A stretch of 64,000 nucleotides of DNA from assembly GCA_018816945.1 (NCBI GenBank), contig JAHIVC010000073.1, forward strand, positions 96,397 through 160,396. Reading direction: 5' to 3'. The translations under genes were made by a program, and so were the position numbers. The stretch comes from Bacteroidota bacterium (lineage in GTDB: Bacteria > Bacteroidota > Bacteroidia > Bacteroidales > GCA-2711565). This document shows positions 56,854 to 64,000 of this stretch, piece by piece; within the stretch, counting starts at the first letter, position 1; every line of letters starts with the position of its first letter. The notes beneath the pieces are model-generated. The model had not been told where the DNA came from and did no database searches. It worked only from the letters and a program-made list of their open reading frames with translations.

Positions 56854-58542
56854 ATGGAAAAGCAGAAAAGCGGGATCAGGCATTTAGTTGAAATTTGTTT
56901 TCTAAAAGGGATCGAAAACATTGTTATTTCTCCCGGCTCCAGAAATGCGCCCATCATCATTGCCTTTACCAATCATCCAAAAATAAATTGTTTAAGCATT
57001 GTTGATGAACGAAGTGCCGCTTTTTTTGCATTGGGCATGGCTCAGCAAAGCGGTAAAACCGTTGCCATCGCCTGCACTTCCGGATCGGCAGCCTTGAATT
57101 ATGCACCTGCTATCGCCGAAGCTTACTATCAACATGTACCACTTTTGGTTCTTACGGCCGATCGACCACAAGAATGGATAGACCAGGCTGATAGCCAAAC
57201 CATTCGTCAGAACGGCATTTATTCAAATTATATTAAGAAATCTTTCGAGCTTCCTCAAAGTATTCAAAATGATGATGATCTTTGGTTTGCCGATCGTTTG
57301 ATTAATGAAGCAATAGACTTATGTCAATCTTCAACTCCCGGGCCGGTGCATATCAATCTTCCTTTTAAAGAACCTTTATACCAGGGCTATGATGAAGATA
57401 TTGCGCCTCCTAAAATAATAAACACTGCAGAAGTTGCCTTTGTTCTCAGAAGCAATGAAATTAAAAAATTAGCTAATCATTGGAATACTTCTTCGAAAAA
57501 ACTGATCATTAGCGGGATAATGAACCCTAATCCTGAACTGAACAATGTTTTAATAGAAATCGCAAAAGATCCATCGGTAGTATTATTGACCGAAAACACC
57601 TCTAACCTGCATCATTCTGCATTTAATTCCTGTATCGACAGAACACTGGCTGCTATCACAGAAGAAGAGCTGAAGGATTTCAAACCAGATTTATTGATCA
57701 GTTTTGGGAATCAGATCGTTTCAAAAAAGATTAAGGCGTTTTTCCGTCAAAACCAACCCGAAGAACATTGGCACATTGATACAGATGAGTTATTTTTAGA
57801 TACTTATCAATGTCTTACCAAAAATATTCCGGTTAAACCTGCTTATTTTTTCCATAAGATGAGTGAGCACATCATTCCTTATAAAAGTAATTTTTCTATC
57901 ATTTGGGATAACAAATCTAAACTGACCTCAAAAAAACATCAGGAATTTATTAAAAAATGCGAATATTCGGATTTAAAAGTATTCGATCTTCTGCTAAAGG
58001 CTATCCCGTCTAACTCAAACCTACAACTGGCAAATAGCACACCGGTTAGATATGCCCAACTGTTTGATGCCCGGAAAGATATTTTTTACAACAGTAATCG
58101 TGGTACTTCCGGAATTGATGGTTCGCTATCAACAGCGGTAGGTGCAGCATTTGAAACAAAAAACCCCACAACAATTATTTTGGGTGATCTATCGTTTTTT
58201 TATGACTCGAACGGATTATGGAATAATTATCTAAGTGATAATTTACGAATTATTCTGATCAACAACGGCGGAGGCGGCATTTTCCGTTTTCTGGATGGCC
58301 CAACCGAAACTAAAGATTTTGATACTTTTTTTGAAACCACTCATCAGTTGAATGCTGAAGGCATAGCAAAGACTTTTAATATTCAATATCAATCGGCATC
58401 AAACTTTGAAGAAGTAAAAGCAGGATTATCAAGCCTTTATCATCCTGAAAATAAAAAAGTAAGTGTTTTGGAAATTTTTACCCCTCGCGAATTGAATGCA
58501 ATTATTTTAAAAGACTATTTTCAATTTTTAAAGAAGGGATAA
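56854..58542 (+). CDS. menD: 2-succinyl-5-enolpyruvyl-6-hydroxy-3-cyclohexene-1-carboxylate synthase
   Basis: A 562-residue thiamine-diphosphate enzyme. ENIVISPGSRNAPIIIAF and SIVDERSAAFFALGMA carry the family's N-terminal motifs, including the ThDP-activating Glu. ADRPQEWIDQADSQTIRQ is present. The ThDP-binding region near 430-470 has GSLSTAVGAAFE, ILGDLSFFYDSNGLWN and NNGGGGIFRFL. MenD condenses isochorismate and 2-oxoglutarate. The order menF-menD is classical. Confidence 0.97.
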   Translation: MEKQKSGIRHLVEICFLKGIENIVISPGSRNAPIIIAFTNHPKINCLSIVDERSAAFFALGMAQQSGKTVAIACTSGSAALNYAPAIAEAYYQHVPLLVLTADRPQEWIDQADSQTIRQNGIYSNYIKKSFELPQSIQNDDDLWFADRLINEAIDLCQSSTPGPVHINLPFKEPLYQGYDEDIAPPKIINTAEVAFVLRSNEIKKLANHWNTSSKKLIISGIMNPNPELNNVLIEIAKDPSVVLLTENTSNLHHSAFNSCIDRTLAAITEEELKDFKPDLLISFGNQIVSKKIKAFFRQNQPEEHWHIDTDELFLDTYQCLTKNIPVKPAYFFHKMSEHIIPYKSNFSIIWDNKSKLTSKKHQEFIKKCEYSDLKVFDLLLKAIPSNSNLQLANSTPVRYAQLFDARKDIFYNSNRGTSGIDGSLSTAVGAAFETKNPTTIILGDLSFFYDSNGLWNNYLSDNLRIILINNGGGGIFRFLDGPTETKDFDTFFETTHQLNAEGIAKTFNIQYQSASNFEEVKAGLSSLYHPENKKVSVLEIFTPRELNAIILKDYFQFLKKG

Positions 58543-58635
58543 TTTCGCAAGATTGGATCCATGTCTTTTTTCCACTGAGATATTCGCATGCTCATTTCTT
58601 AAACTTTTCATTCATCATTTATAATTCATAATTCA

Positions 58636-58643
58636 TAACTTTG
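58636..58643 (+). promoter_or_regulatory. menB: Candidate internal -7 element upstream of menB
   Basis: TAACTTTG matches TAnnTTTG, 36 bases before the menB ATG, in a 136-base gap that is much longer than others in the cluster. Short ATAATTCATA-type repeats sit just upstream. Confidence 0.4.
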
Positions 58644-58678
58644 TTTCGCATTTTTCATTTAACATAAAATCTTTGATC

Positions 58679-59500
58679 ATGGCTACACGAGCATGGGAAA
58701 CCATTAAAGAATACGAAGAAATTCTTTTTGATTTTTTTGAAGGAATTGCAAAAATAACGATAAACCGTCCTAGGTACCACAATGCCTTTACCCCTACCAC
58801 CACCACCGAAATGAGTGATGCGTTAAGAATTTGTCGGGAAGACCAACATATAAATGTAGTTGTATTAACCGGTGCCGGAGATAAAGCATTTTGCAGCGGT
58901 GGCGATCAAAATGTTAAAGGTAAAGGCGGATATATCGGTAAAGATGGCATCCCCAGGTTGAATGTTTTAGATGTTCAGAAACAAATCCGCTCAATGCCAA
59001 AACCTGTAATTGCAATGGTAAATGGCTATGCGATTGGCGGGGGCCATGTTCTGCATATTGTTTGCGATTTGACCATTGCTTCTGATAATGCACGTTTTGG
59101 ACAAACAGGCCCAAAGGTTGGGAGTTTTGATGCCGGTTTTGGATCATCCTATCTTGCCCGAATTGTCGGACAAAAGAAAGCACGTGAAATCTGGTTTTTA
59201 TGCCAGCAATACGACGCACATGAAGCTGAGAAAATGGGAATGGTAAACAAAGTAGTGCCTTTGAAATCACTCGAAGATGAAACCGTGAACTGGGCAAAAA
59301 TAATGATGCAACACAGTCCGATGGCATTGCGTATGATTAAACTAGGGCTAAATGCCGAATTGGACGGACAAGCCGGGCTTCAGGAATTTGCCGGAAATGC
59401 TACATTGCTGTATTATTTAACGGAAGAAGCTCAGGAAGGCAAGCATGCTTTTCTGGAAAAACGTGATCCGGATTTTCACAAATACCCTAAATATCCATAA
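58679..59500 (+). CDS. menB: 1,4-dihydroxy-2-naphthoyl-CoA synthase
   Basis: A 273-residue crotonase-fold enzyme that closes the naphthoate ring of o-succinylbenzoyl-CoA. The ATG at 58679 (MATRAWETI) is preferred to an in-frame TTG six bases earlier. [28 protein letters not shown] and [21 protein letters not shown] are MenB signatures, with a C-terminal [13 protein letters not shown]. The gap to menA is short, so they are co-transcribed. Identification is secure. Confidence 0.97.
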   Translation: MATRAWETIKEYEEILFDFFEGIAKITINRPRYHNAFTPTTTTEMSDALRICREDQHINVVVLTGAGDKAFCSGGDQNVKGKGGYIGKDGIPRLNVLDVQKQIRSMPKPVIAMVNGYAIGGGHVLHIVCDLTIASDNARFGQTGPKVGSFDAGFGSSYLARIVGQKKAREIWFLCQQYDAHEAEKMGMVNKVVPLKSLEDETVNWAKIMMQHSPMALRMIKLGLNAELDGQAGLQEFAGNATLLYYLTEEAQEGKHAFLEKRDPDFHKYPKYP

Positions 59501-59511
59501 TTCAATTTTTG

Positions 59512-60414
59512 ATGGAAAAGATTAAAAACTGGCTGAAAGCATTCAGATTACGCACCTTGCCATTGGCTTTATCTAGCATTATTTTGGGTGGGTTTTTAAG
59601 TGAAAATGACCATCAATTTAATTTGTTGGTTACAAGTTTGGCCGTAGTTACAACCATTTTACTACAAATACTTTCGAACTTGGCCAATGATTTTGGTGAT
59701 TATAAAGCCGGAACCGATAACGAAAACCGAGTAGGGCCTACCCGATCCGTTCAGAGTGGCAACATTAGTGAGAAAAGCATGAAAAAGGCGATTTATTTTT
59801 TTATTGGACTTTCTTTAATATGTGGATCGGTCTTGATTTATCTAGGTGTACGCGATATGTCATTTTGGAACTTGTTTGTTTTCTTTATCATGGGTGTTTT
59901 AGCCATTGCAGCGGCAGTCAACTATACCATGGGAAACAACCCTTACGGCTACAAAGGTTATGGCGATTTTTTTGTTTTGATATTTTTTGGATTTGTAGGG
60001 GTTCTAGGAACCTACTATTTAAACACACACACTCTTAGTTCAGATTTGTTTTGGCCGGCACTTTCTTTGGGATTGCTAAGTATGGCCGTATTAAATTTAA
60101 ATAATATGCGGGATATAGAAAACGACAGAAATTCGGGGAAACATACCCTTGTGGTAAAGTATGGAAGTGCTAAATCAAAAAAATATCATCTGTTTATTGT
60201 ATTGCTGGCTCTTTTTTCAGCATTTATATACACTTATCAGGATTTCGAATCCTATTTCCAGTTTTTATTTCTCTTAACCGTTCCTTTATTTATAAAAGAT
60301 CTGATCCTGATCAGTAAAAACAAAAATCCCAAAGATTTGGACCCATTCCTGAAAAAACAGGCTATCCATACCTTGTTATTTTCCATTACCTTTGGGTTAG
60401 GATTAATTCTTTAA
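59512..60414 (+). CDS. menA: 1,4-dihydroxy-2-naphthoate polyprenyltransferase
   Basis: A 300-residue UbiA-fold membrane enzyme that prenylates dihydroxynaphthoate. The ATG at 59512 is preferred over the in-frame TTG at 59509. The Asp-rich motifs are NDFGDYKAGTDNENRVGPTRSVQSG and NLNNMRDIENDRNSGK, for prenyl-diphosphate and Mg binding. About eight to nine helices are predicted. It is followed by menC after 3 bases. Confidence 0.95.
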   Translation: MEKIKNWLKAFRLRTLPLALSSIILGGFLSENDHQFNLLVTSLAVVTTILLQILSNLANDFGDYKAGTDNENRVGPTRSVQSGNISEKSMKKAIYFFIGLSLICGSVLIYLGVRDMSFWNLFVFFIMGVLAIAAAVNYTMGNNPYGYKGYGDFFVLIFFGFVGVLGTYYLNTHTLSSDLFWPALSLGLLSMAVLNLNNMRDIENDRNSGKHTLVVKYGSAKSKKYHLFIVLLALFSAFIYTYQDFESYFQFLFLLTVPLFIKDLILISKNKNPKDLDPFLKKQAIHTLLFSITFGLGLIL

Positions 60415-60417
60415 TAA

Positions 60418-61470
60418 ATGCTCCTGGCAACCGTTACAAAACATATACTAATTTTCAAACAGGCAAGTGGAACCTCACGAGGGGTACTTCACCAAAAGCC
60501 TTCCTGGTTTTTTAAAATATTTGATGATAAAAATCCTCAAACTTTTGGGCTTGGAGAGTGCAGCATTATTCCTGGTTTAAGTCCGGATGACAGCAGTAAT
60601 CTTGAGCCTTTCATCCAAAAAGTATCAAAAAATATCAATGCTTATATTGATGATAAGAATGCTTTGCTAAGGTTTCCCTCCGTTCAATTTGCCATTGAAA
60701 CTGCATTGTTGGACCTGGGAAATAATGGACACAAATTATTATATCCGTCAACTTTTACTGAGGGAAAAGATTCAATAAAAATCAATGGTTTGATTTGGAT
60801 GGGATCAAAAGAATTTATGCGAAAGCAGATTAGAGAGAAAATAGAGGAAGGCTATAAGTGCATTAAGCTTAAAATTGGATCTTTGAATTTTGAAGAAGAA
60901 ATTTCGTTTTTAAAAGAAATCAGAATACAATTTAGGCCGGAAGTCATTGAATTAAGATTGGATGCTAACGGAGCTTTTCATCCCGCAAATGCTTTGGAAA
61001 AATTGAAACGACTCTCTGAATTTCAGATTCATTCGATTGAACAACCCATCAAAGTCGGTCAGATTGAAAAAATGGCAAATCTCTGCGTACAAACACCAAT
61101 TCCCATTGCAATTGACGAAGAACTCATCGGTATAAATAAGCCAGCGACAAAACACAAGCTTTTAGCAGAAATAAAACCCCAATATATCATATTAAAACCA
61201 AGTCTGCTGGGTGGTTTTGATAAAAGTTCGGAATGGATAAAAATAGCAACCGAGAATCAAATTGGATGGTGGGTGACTTCTGCACTTGAATCAAACATCG
61301 GCTTAAATGCCATCGCCCAGTGGACTTACCAGCTTAACAATCCAATGCCGCAAGGCATTGGGACCGGTAAATTGTTCAGCAACAATATTCCTTCTCCATT
61401 ACAAATTAAAGATGCAAAACTTTTTTACCTCCCCGAAAAAAATTGGAACCTAAATCAGATTATCCGATGA
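60418..61470 (+). CDS. menC: o-Succinylbenzoate synthase
   Basis: A 350-residue enolase-superfamily enzyme. KCIKLKIGSLNFEEE has the catalytic Lys pair (KLK), ELRLDANGAF the first metal Asp, SIEQPI the Glu, and AIDEELIG the third Asp. ILKPSLLGGF carries the second catalytic Lys. It dehydrates the MenD/MenH product to o-succinylbenzoate. The TGA overlaps the menE ATG (ATGA), suggesting translational coupling. Confidence 0.93.
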   Translation: MLLATVTKHILIFKQASGTSRGVLHQKPSWFFKIFDDKNPQTFGLGECSIIPGLSPDDSSNLEPFIQKVSKNINAYIDDKNALLRFPSVQFAIETALLDLGNNGHKLLYPSTFTEGKDSIKINGLIWMGSKEFMRKQIREKIEEGYKCIKLKIGSLNFEEEISFLKEIRIQFRPEVIELRLDANGAFHPANALEKLKRLSEFQIHSIEQPIKVGQIEKMANLCVQTPIPIAIDEELIGINKPATKHKLLAEIKPQYIILKPSLLGGFDKSSEWIKIATENQIGWWVTSALESNIGLNAIAQWTYQLNNPMPQGIGTGKLFSNNIPSPLQIKDAKLFYLPEKNWNLNQIIR

Positions 61471-62573
61471 GCCACAAAAAATATGATAAACTGATCCTTG
61501 ATGGTCAAATTTTTCGAGGAAATGATTTGAAAAAGCATTGTGCCTCAAAGCTGAAGCAATTGTACCTCAAAGATTGGGAAAAACATTTGTTCGGGTTTGT
61601 TTTAGAATGGCTCGACGAGGAGGAAGAAATTAAAGTTAAAACTTCTGGCTCAACAGGAATTCCCAAATCCATCCTGCTAAAAAAACAGCACATGATCAAT
61701 AGTGCCATGGCTACAGCAGTGGCATTGAAACTTGATGCCGGGCAAACTGCTCTTTTAGCATTATCTACTAAATACATTGCAGGAAAGATGATGGTGGTGA
61801 GAGCAATGGTTATCGGGTTAAACTTGTTCACCGTTGAACCATCCGGAAATCCGCTTGAAAATCTTAAAAAAGACATTGATTTTACTGCGTTGGTCCCTCT
61901 TCAACTATCAAATATCCTGAGCTCAAAAAACTCATTAATTCATCTTGAAAAGATCAGGAAAGTAGTTATTGGTGGTGGGGCACTTGATGAAACCCTGGTT
62001 AAAAAAACAGCTAAATTCGCAAATGATTTTTATGCCAGTTATGGCATGACCGAAACCTGCACCCACATTGCCTTGCGAAAATTAAATGGCAAGGATCAAG
62101 ATTTGTATTTCAAAACTTTGCCCGGAGTTAAAATTTCGACGGATTATCGCTCCTGTCTGGTAATTGATGCTCCTCATTTAAGCGACAATCTTTTAACAAC
62201 AAATGATCTGACAACCCTTTACAGTGATTCTGAATTTTTAATTATAGGCAGATTTGATAACGTAATAAACTCAGGTGGAATTAAGATTTCACCCGAAGAA
62301 ATTGAAGCCAAATTAAGAAAAATCATAAAAGAAAATTTCCTGATTACCTCAATCCCTGACCGAGATTTAGGTGAAAAATTAATTTTACTTATCGAAAGCG
62401 GCCAATCGAACCTGAATGCTTTATACGAACTTTGGGCACAAATTGAATCCGTTTTATCTCCTTTCGAAGTTCCTAAACAAATTGATTTTATTAAACCCTT
62501 CAGTCATACTGCCACAGGTAAAATTGATCGATTGGCAATGAAAAAAATCATTCGGGAGAAATTAATACATTAA
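61467..62573 (+). CDS. menE: o-Succinylbenzoate-CoA ligase
   Basis: A 368-residue adenylate-forming ligase. The ATG at 61467 overlaps the menC stop; an in-frame TTG 24 bases upstream is rejected. VKTSGSTGIPKSILLKKQHM is the AMP-binding P-loop, YASYGMTETCTHIALR is the A5-type motif, IIGRFDNVINSGGIKISPEEIE is the hinge, and TGKIDRLAM holds the C-terminal Lys. It is shorter than typical MenE (about 450-490), with the N-terminal part reduced, as in other Bacteroidota. Last gene of the cluster. Confidence 0.93.
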   Translation: MSHKKYDKLILDGQIFRGNDLKKHCASKLKQLYLKDWEKHLFGFVLEWLDEEEEIKVKTSGSTGIPKSILLKKQHMINSAMATAVALKLDAGQTALLALSTKYIAGKMMVVRAMVIGLNLFTVEPSGNPLENLKKDIDFTALVPLQLSNILSSKNSLIHLEKIRKVVIGGGALDETLVKKTAKFANDFYASYGMTETCTHIALRKLNGKDQDLYFKTLPGVKISTDYRSCLVIDAPHLSDNLLTTNDLTTLYSDSEFLIIGRFDNVINSGGIKISPEEIEAKLRKIIKENFLITSIPDRDLGEKLILLIESGQSNLNALYELWAQIESVLSPFEVPKQIDFIKPFSHTATGKIDRLAMKKIIREKLIH

Positions 62574-62606
62574 GCTGTTTATTTGAGAAGTCGTATTTGA
62601 AAACGA

Positions 62607-62644
62607 ATATTGGGACACTTCGACGATGCAAAATGCCCCAATAT
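62607..62644. terminator. Stem-loop between menE and the TonB receptor gene
   Basis: ATATTGGG (62607-62614) pairs with CCCAATAT (62637-62644): an 8-bp stem with a 22-base loop, followed by CCATTAATTTTCTTTT on the plus strand. It lies between convergent stops and may terminate both. Confidence 0.55.
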
Positions 62645-62658
62645 CCATTAATTTTCTT

Positions 62659-64000
62659 TTAAAGGTTTAGGTTATAATACAAGCTAACTTTAAAACCTCT
62701 GCCGGGCATGGCATAGTCATAAACAACCTGATAATTCCTATCCCAAATATTATTAATATGGATTGCGGCTGTTAAATTTTGTTTACCGAATGGGAATACA
62801 TATTGCATGCTTAAATTGCCCACAAAGTAAGCTTCCAAATTTCCTGACCACGCTCCTGTAAAACGACTGTCAAAATAATTATGCGAGTACAAAACACTCC
62901 AGTTATCTTGTCGAACACCAATATTCAGCATAAATCTGTTTTTAGGAACATATAACATGTTACTTTCCATTTCGATCTCACCTGTTAGATCAATAAATTT
63001 TGAATCCGTCCATGTATATAATGCATCAATTGAAAAAGCAGTTTTGCCATATTTAATTTCAGATTGAGCAACTAGATCAAATCCAATGGTTTTTCCCTTG
63101 CTTTTATTTGCCACACTCCATGCCGAATAATCTTCATTAGGGATCCAAACAATCCAGTCATTAATATTATTTAAGAAAAAGTTTTGTTTGAACATCAGGC
63201 TAATATTTTCTTTTTTATATCCCTGTTCAAATCCGGCATCCACACTCCAGCCATCTTCAGGTTTCAAATCGGGGTTTCCCATCATGTTATACACCGGATC
63301 GTACCAGTATAAATCATTAAAGGTTGGATTTCTATATACCCGAGAAAAGTTCCCGTTAAAAGCAACACTTTGATTAAGATTAGCTCTAAGGCCCAATGAA
63401 TAAACAATCGGGTTAAAGCCACGATCCACCAATTCTTGTCGCAACGAACCAACAACAGTAAAAATATTTGCAAGGTTCGAAATTTTATGAGATACGAATG
63501 CTGCAGCCCTTCTACGAGTAGTAAGAGATGCAAAATTGCCCGACTCCCCTTCTTCGTATGTAAAGTTCACGCCAGCAGTAATACTTTGATTTTGATTGAT
63601 TAAATATTTAGCATCCAGTTCATTCACCCAAATTTTTGACTTATTGGTACTTTCCTGCATCCAGGCTGGATTGTTATAATACAATTCATTAGCTAAAAAC
63701 ACACTCTTCGCTTTAAAACTATACTGATTGGTTGTCTTCTCCCAATTCAAGGCAAGCTTCAGGTGTTCATCTTCCTGATGGGCCTCACTTGCTTCTGTTG
63801 CAGAAATTGTGGTTTGTACATCTTTATCATATTTCTGAAACCAAATAGTTGCTTTTAGGGTTGAATTATTGCCTGTTTTAAATTTTGTTTCATTTAAAAT
63901 AGAATGTTGTTGTAGGCCTGCATTTGTTTGCTTAGAATTAGTTCCATCAGGTAATTTATATTCAAAATCATTATCTGCCTGAGCGAAAAAATATTTGAAA
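62659..64000 (-). CDS. TonB-dependent outer-membrane receptor, BtuB-like (5' end beyond window)
   Basis: The minus-strand frame is open from the window edge to the stop at 62659 (447 codons seen), so the N-terminal signal, TonB box and plug are outside. The visible part is barrel: NGNFSRVYRNPTFNDLYWYDP, MMGNPDLKPEDGWSVDAG (the NPDLKPE motif), and a final strand RGFKVSLYYNLNL. These receptors import cobalamin, iron complexes or sugars. The C-terminal NIWDRNYQVVYDYAMPGR resembles BtuB-type receptors. The ligand is unknown. The earlier part reads through 63750 without an ATG, so the gene is not limited to the smaller frame. Confidence 0.9.
   Translation of the reverse strand, partial: FKYFFAQADNDFEYKLPDGTNSKQTNAGLQQHSILNETKFKTGNNSTLKATIWFQKYDKDVQTTISATEASEAHQEDEHLKLALNWEKTTNQYSFKAKSVFLANELYYNNPAWMQESTNKSKIWVNELDAKYLINQNQSITAGVNFTYEEGESGNFASLTTRRRAAAFVSHKISNLANIFTVVGSLRQELVDRGFNPIVYSLGLRANLNQSVAFNGNFSRVYRNPTFNDLYWYDPVYNMMGNPDLKPEDGWSVDAGFEQGYKKENISLMFKQNFFLNNINDWIVWIPNEDYSAWSVANKSKGKTIGFDLVAQSEIKYGKTAFSIDALYTWTDSKFIDLTGEIEMESNMLYVPKNRFMLNIGVRQDNWSVLYSHNYFDSRFTGAWSGNLEAYFVGNLSMQYVFPFGKQNLTAAIHINNIWDRNYQVVYDYAMPGRGFKVSLYYNLNL

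Noticed and set aside
58673..58678. TTG start for menB
   Set aside because: The ATG at 58679 lies six bases later and gives the usual N-terminus.
58914..59327. 137-codon minus-strand frame across menB
   Set aside because: It is antisense to a secure menB; the apparent protein has no family pattern.
61443..61466. TTG start for menE
   Set aside because: The ATG at 61467 overlaps the menC stop as ATGA, a common coupling arrangement, and the added residues are not conserved in type.

Overview
The window is AT-rich chromosomal DNA from a member of the Bacteroidota, most likely class Bacteroidia. The lineage call rests on gene content: a gliding-type GldB lipoprotein, FucP/NagP-type sugar transporters, a CCDC81-HU/SPOR protein, PorT-like outer-membrane barrels, a TonB-dependent receptor, the long (667 aa) urocanase, and candidate TAnnTTTG promoter elements. 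No rRNA, tRNA, CRISPR array, prophage or plasmid feature was seen.

Positions 1-17083 form a minus-strand catabolic island of eleven genes, probably two transcription units split by a tandem-repeat intergenic region (9491-9833). It encodes a GH20 hexosaminidase (cut by the window edge), a glycosylasparaginase-type Ntn hydrolase, two NagP/FucP-like sugar transporters, a GH2 beta-galactosidase, a NahK-like sugar-1-kinase with a nucleotidyltransferase, a NagB deaminase fused to a PIG-L deacetylase domain, a C69 dipeptidase, an S37/S28-type serine peptidase and a trans-3-hydroxyproline dehydratase-like enzyme. Together these look like a pathway for N-glycosylated and perhaps collagen-like animal proteins.

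Positions 17525-25748 hold a secreted C10 cysteine protease followed by a small lipoprotein and a barrel protein, a choloylglycine-hydrolase-family enzyme, a secreted four-repeat protein of unknown function, and urocanase. Positions 25883-31810 hold a two-domain GT4 glycosyltransferase, a GH130 mannoside phosphorylase/hydrolase fused to a response-regulator receiver domain (the most unusual protein here), an ECF sigma factor and a GT2 glycosyltransferase.

Positions 31884-48501 are mostly housekeeping: tgt, an LptF/G permease, ispE, a GH3-type adenylate enzyme, a deoxynucleoside kinase, a CsaA-like protein, kdsB, an HU/SPOR membrane protein, trmB, an alkyltransferase-like protein, an Mrp ATPase, a NifU-like protein, nadE, two barrel proteins, gldB, a ComM/YifB ATPase and a 50-residue zinc ribbon. 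Positions 48542-49278 carry a frameshifted REP-associated tyrosine transposase between its REP palindromes; a relic of the same element's 3' end lies at 55143-55208. Then follow cbpM/cbpA, a YXWGXW-like lipoprotein, an M1 peptidase with a predicted C-terminal beta-barrel, and a small membrane protein.

Positions 55318-62573 hold a menaquinone cluster: hotdog thioesterase, menF, menD, menB, menA, menC and menE. The window ends inside a BtuB-like TonB-dependent receptor on the minus strand.
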